From NCBI GenBank assembly GCA_963854835.1, contig OY978529.1, forward strand, positions 47,239,821 to 47,303,820: a stretch of DNA of 64,000 bases, given 5' to 3'. The notes below the pieces were generated by a model. The model did not search any database. It was not told the origin of the DNA and saw only the letters and a program-made list of their open reading frames with translations. A program made the position numbers and the translations under genes. Source of the DNA: Megamerina dolium. Its lineage: Eukaryota; Arthropoda; Insecta; Diptera; Megamerinidae. Below, piece after piece: positions 63,021-64,000 of this stretch; the first letter of the stretch is position 1, and each line of letters starts with the position of its first letter.

Positions 63021-63872
63021 ATGACGTTGCCCGAGTTTTTCGGATGTACTTGCATTGCATTTGGCCTACCATTCACTATGTTCGTTTTCACAGTAGCCAA
63101 TGATCCCATACGCATAATCATACTAATAGCGGCTGCCTTTTTCTGGTTACTTTCCTTGTTGGCATCGTCTGTACTGTGGTTTGCTGTGGTACCGCTACGT
63201 GATTTCCTTGCATTTGGTGTAACTTTCTCCGTGTTATTTCAAGAAGGTTTCCGCTATATTGTTTATAGAATTTTAAGGCGTACGGAACAAGGACTGCAGG
63301 TAAAGAATTTTTGGTGGTGATCAATGCAAATGTCAAAATAAGGTCAACGATGAATAATATTTCTTCAGACAGTAGCTGAGGATACTCGTGTCACAGAAAA
63401 CAAACACATTCTGGCTTATGTATCTGGCCTAGGATTTGGTATTATATCTGGGCTGTTCGCCCTAGTCAATGTGCTAGCAGATATGGTAATTCAAAAATAA
63501 TTTATGACAATATATTTAGTCATGGTATAATTTGTAATTTTATCTTAGTCTGGTCCAGGAACAATGGGTCTTAAAGGTGGTTCGGAATTATTTTTTATGG
63601 CGTCCGCAGCACAGGCGCTTTGCATCATACTACTGCATACATTTTGGAACGTAATATTTTTCAACGCTCTTGACACTTGGAATTATTTACACATAGCTCA
63701 TGTGGTGACTACACATTTGCTTGTTTCGTGGATTACATTATTAAATACAAGCGAAATGTATCTTGTCACACTGCTGTTTAGCTATAGTGTTACAATGTTC
63801 ACGGGTGTTCTAGCATTTATAACAGCTGGTGGTAGTATAAGCTCTTTCAAACATTTTATAACATGCCAATAA
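63021..63872 (+). CDS. aph-1: Aph-1, subunit of gamma-secretase
   Basis: Three exons (63021-63299, 63369-63485, 63549-63872) join in phase to give 239 residues, the usual size. The protein is strongly hydrophobic with about seven membrane segments, starting TLPEFFGCTCIAFGLPF. The family GxxxGxxxG motif is intact in VSGLGFGIISG (Gly113, Gly117, Gly121). The two conserved membrane histidines are present in IILLHTFW (His162) and TTHLLVSW (His188), with the same 26-residue spacing as in human APH1. Aph-1 scaffolds the presenilin, nicastrin and Pen-2 complex that cleaves Notch and other type I membrane proteins. The start is set by the MTLPEFF sequence typical of the family. GTAAAG and GTAATT donors and TTCAG and TTAG acceptors define two short introns. 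Confidence 0.95.
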
Positions 63873-63911
63873 ATCGTATGTGTAAATTTATATGATTTCC
63901 TAATTAAACAC

Positions 63912-64000
63912 TTTGGCCCGTAGTTATAGTCAAAGTTAAGATCATCTTAAAGTTAGAATCGACCTCTCAGACATATTTCCCTTACAAAAATCTGTCAAAA
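63912..64000. mobile_element. GTAGTTATAGTC palindromic MITE, copy 3 (cut by the window end)
   Basis: GGCCCGTAGTTATAGTCAAA followed by GTTAAGATCATCTTAAAGTT matches the left end of copy 2. The other end lies outside the window. Confidence 0.6.

Overview
The window is nuclear DNA of a higher fly (Brachycera). The spliced genes match insect or Drosophila proteins, the DNA is AT-rich, and introns and spacers are full of short CATA/TATG-type repeats and decayed transposons. The overall look suggests a true fruit fly (Tephritidae), but that is inference; no species marker is visible.

Six protein-coding genes can be assembled from exons with GT/AG junctions. In order they are a CYB5D1-like cytochrome b5-domain gene (17995-18833, +), Traf4 (28965-46057, +, two alternative first exons and about 22 kb of intron), Vps53 (48664-51804, -), Psf2 of the GINS complex (52752-53407, +), a SNX20/21-like PX sorting nexin (55660-56760, -) and aph-1 of gamma-secretase (63021-63872, +). 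Vps53 and Psf2 are divergent across about 950 bp. From Traf4 onward the genes lie close together; the left 28 kb holds only the CYB5D1-like gene and repeats. The genes do unrelated housekeeping or signalling jobs: endosome-to-Golgi tethering, replication initiation, endosomal sorting, intramembrane proteolysis, JNK/junction signalling and probable ciliary function. No operon-like logic is expected.

The rest is mostly repeats: two closely related 5'-truncated Jockey-type LINEs (25655-26902 and 58751-60618); older LINE remnants; three decayed mariner/Tc1-type transposase fragments; a tRNA-derived SINE family with six copies; several terminal-inverted-repeat MITE families; a long foldback element; a dispersed repeat family containing a TCCG microsatellite and internal tandem units; and long (TA)n tracts, two of them in a 157-bp tandem duplication.

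The most informative structure is at 58476-61406. A 3-bp-TSD (TWA) MITE has been hit independently by a LINE and by a second copy of the same MITE, and all three insertions have readable target-site duplications. No wholly new protein system was found. The strongest second-look items are this nested insertion, the SINE family, the foldback element, an uncertain last splice in the sorting nexin, and ATCGAT clusters beside Psf2, aph-1 and the sorting nexin.
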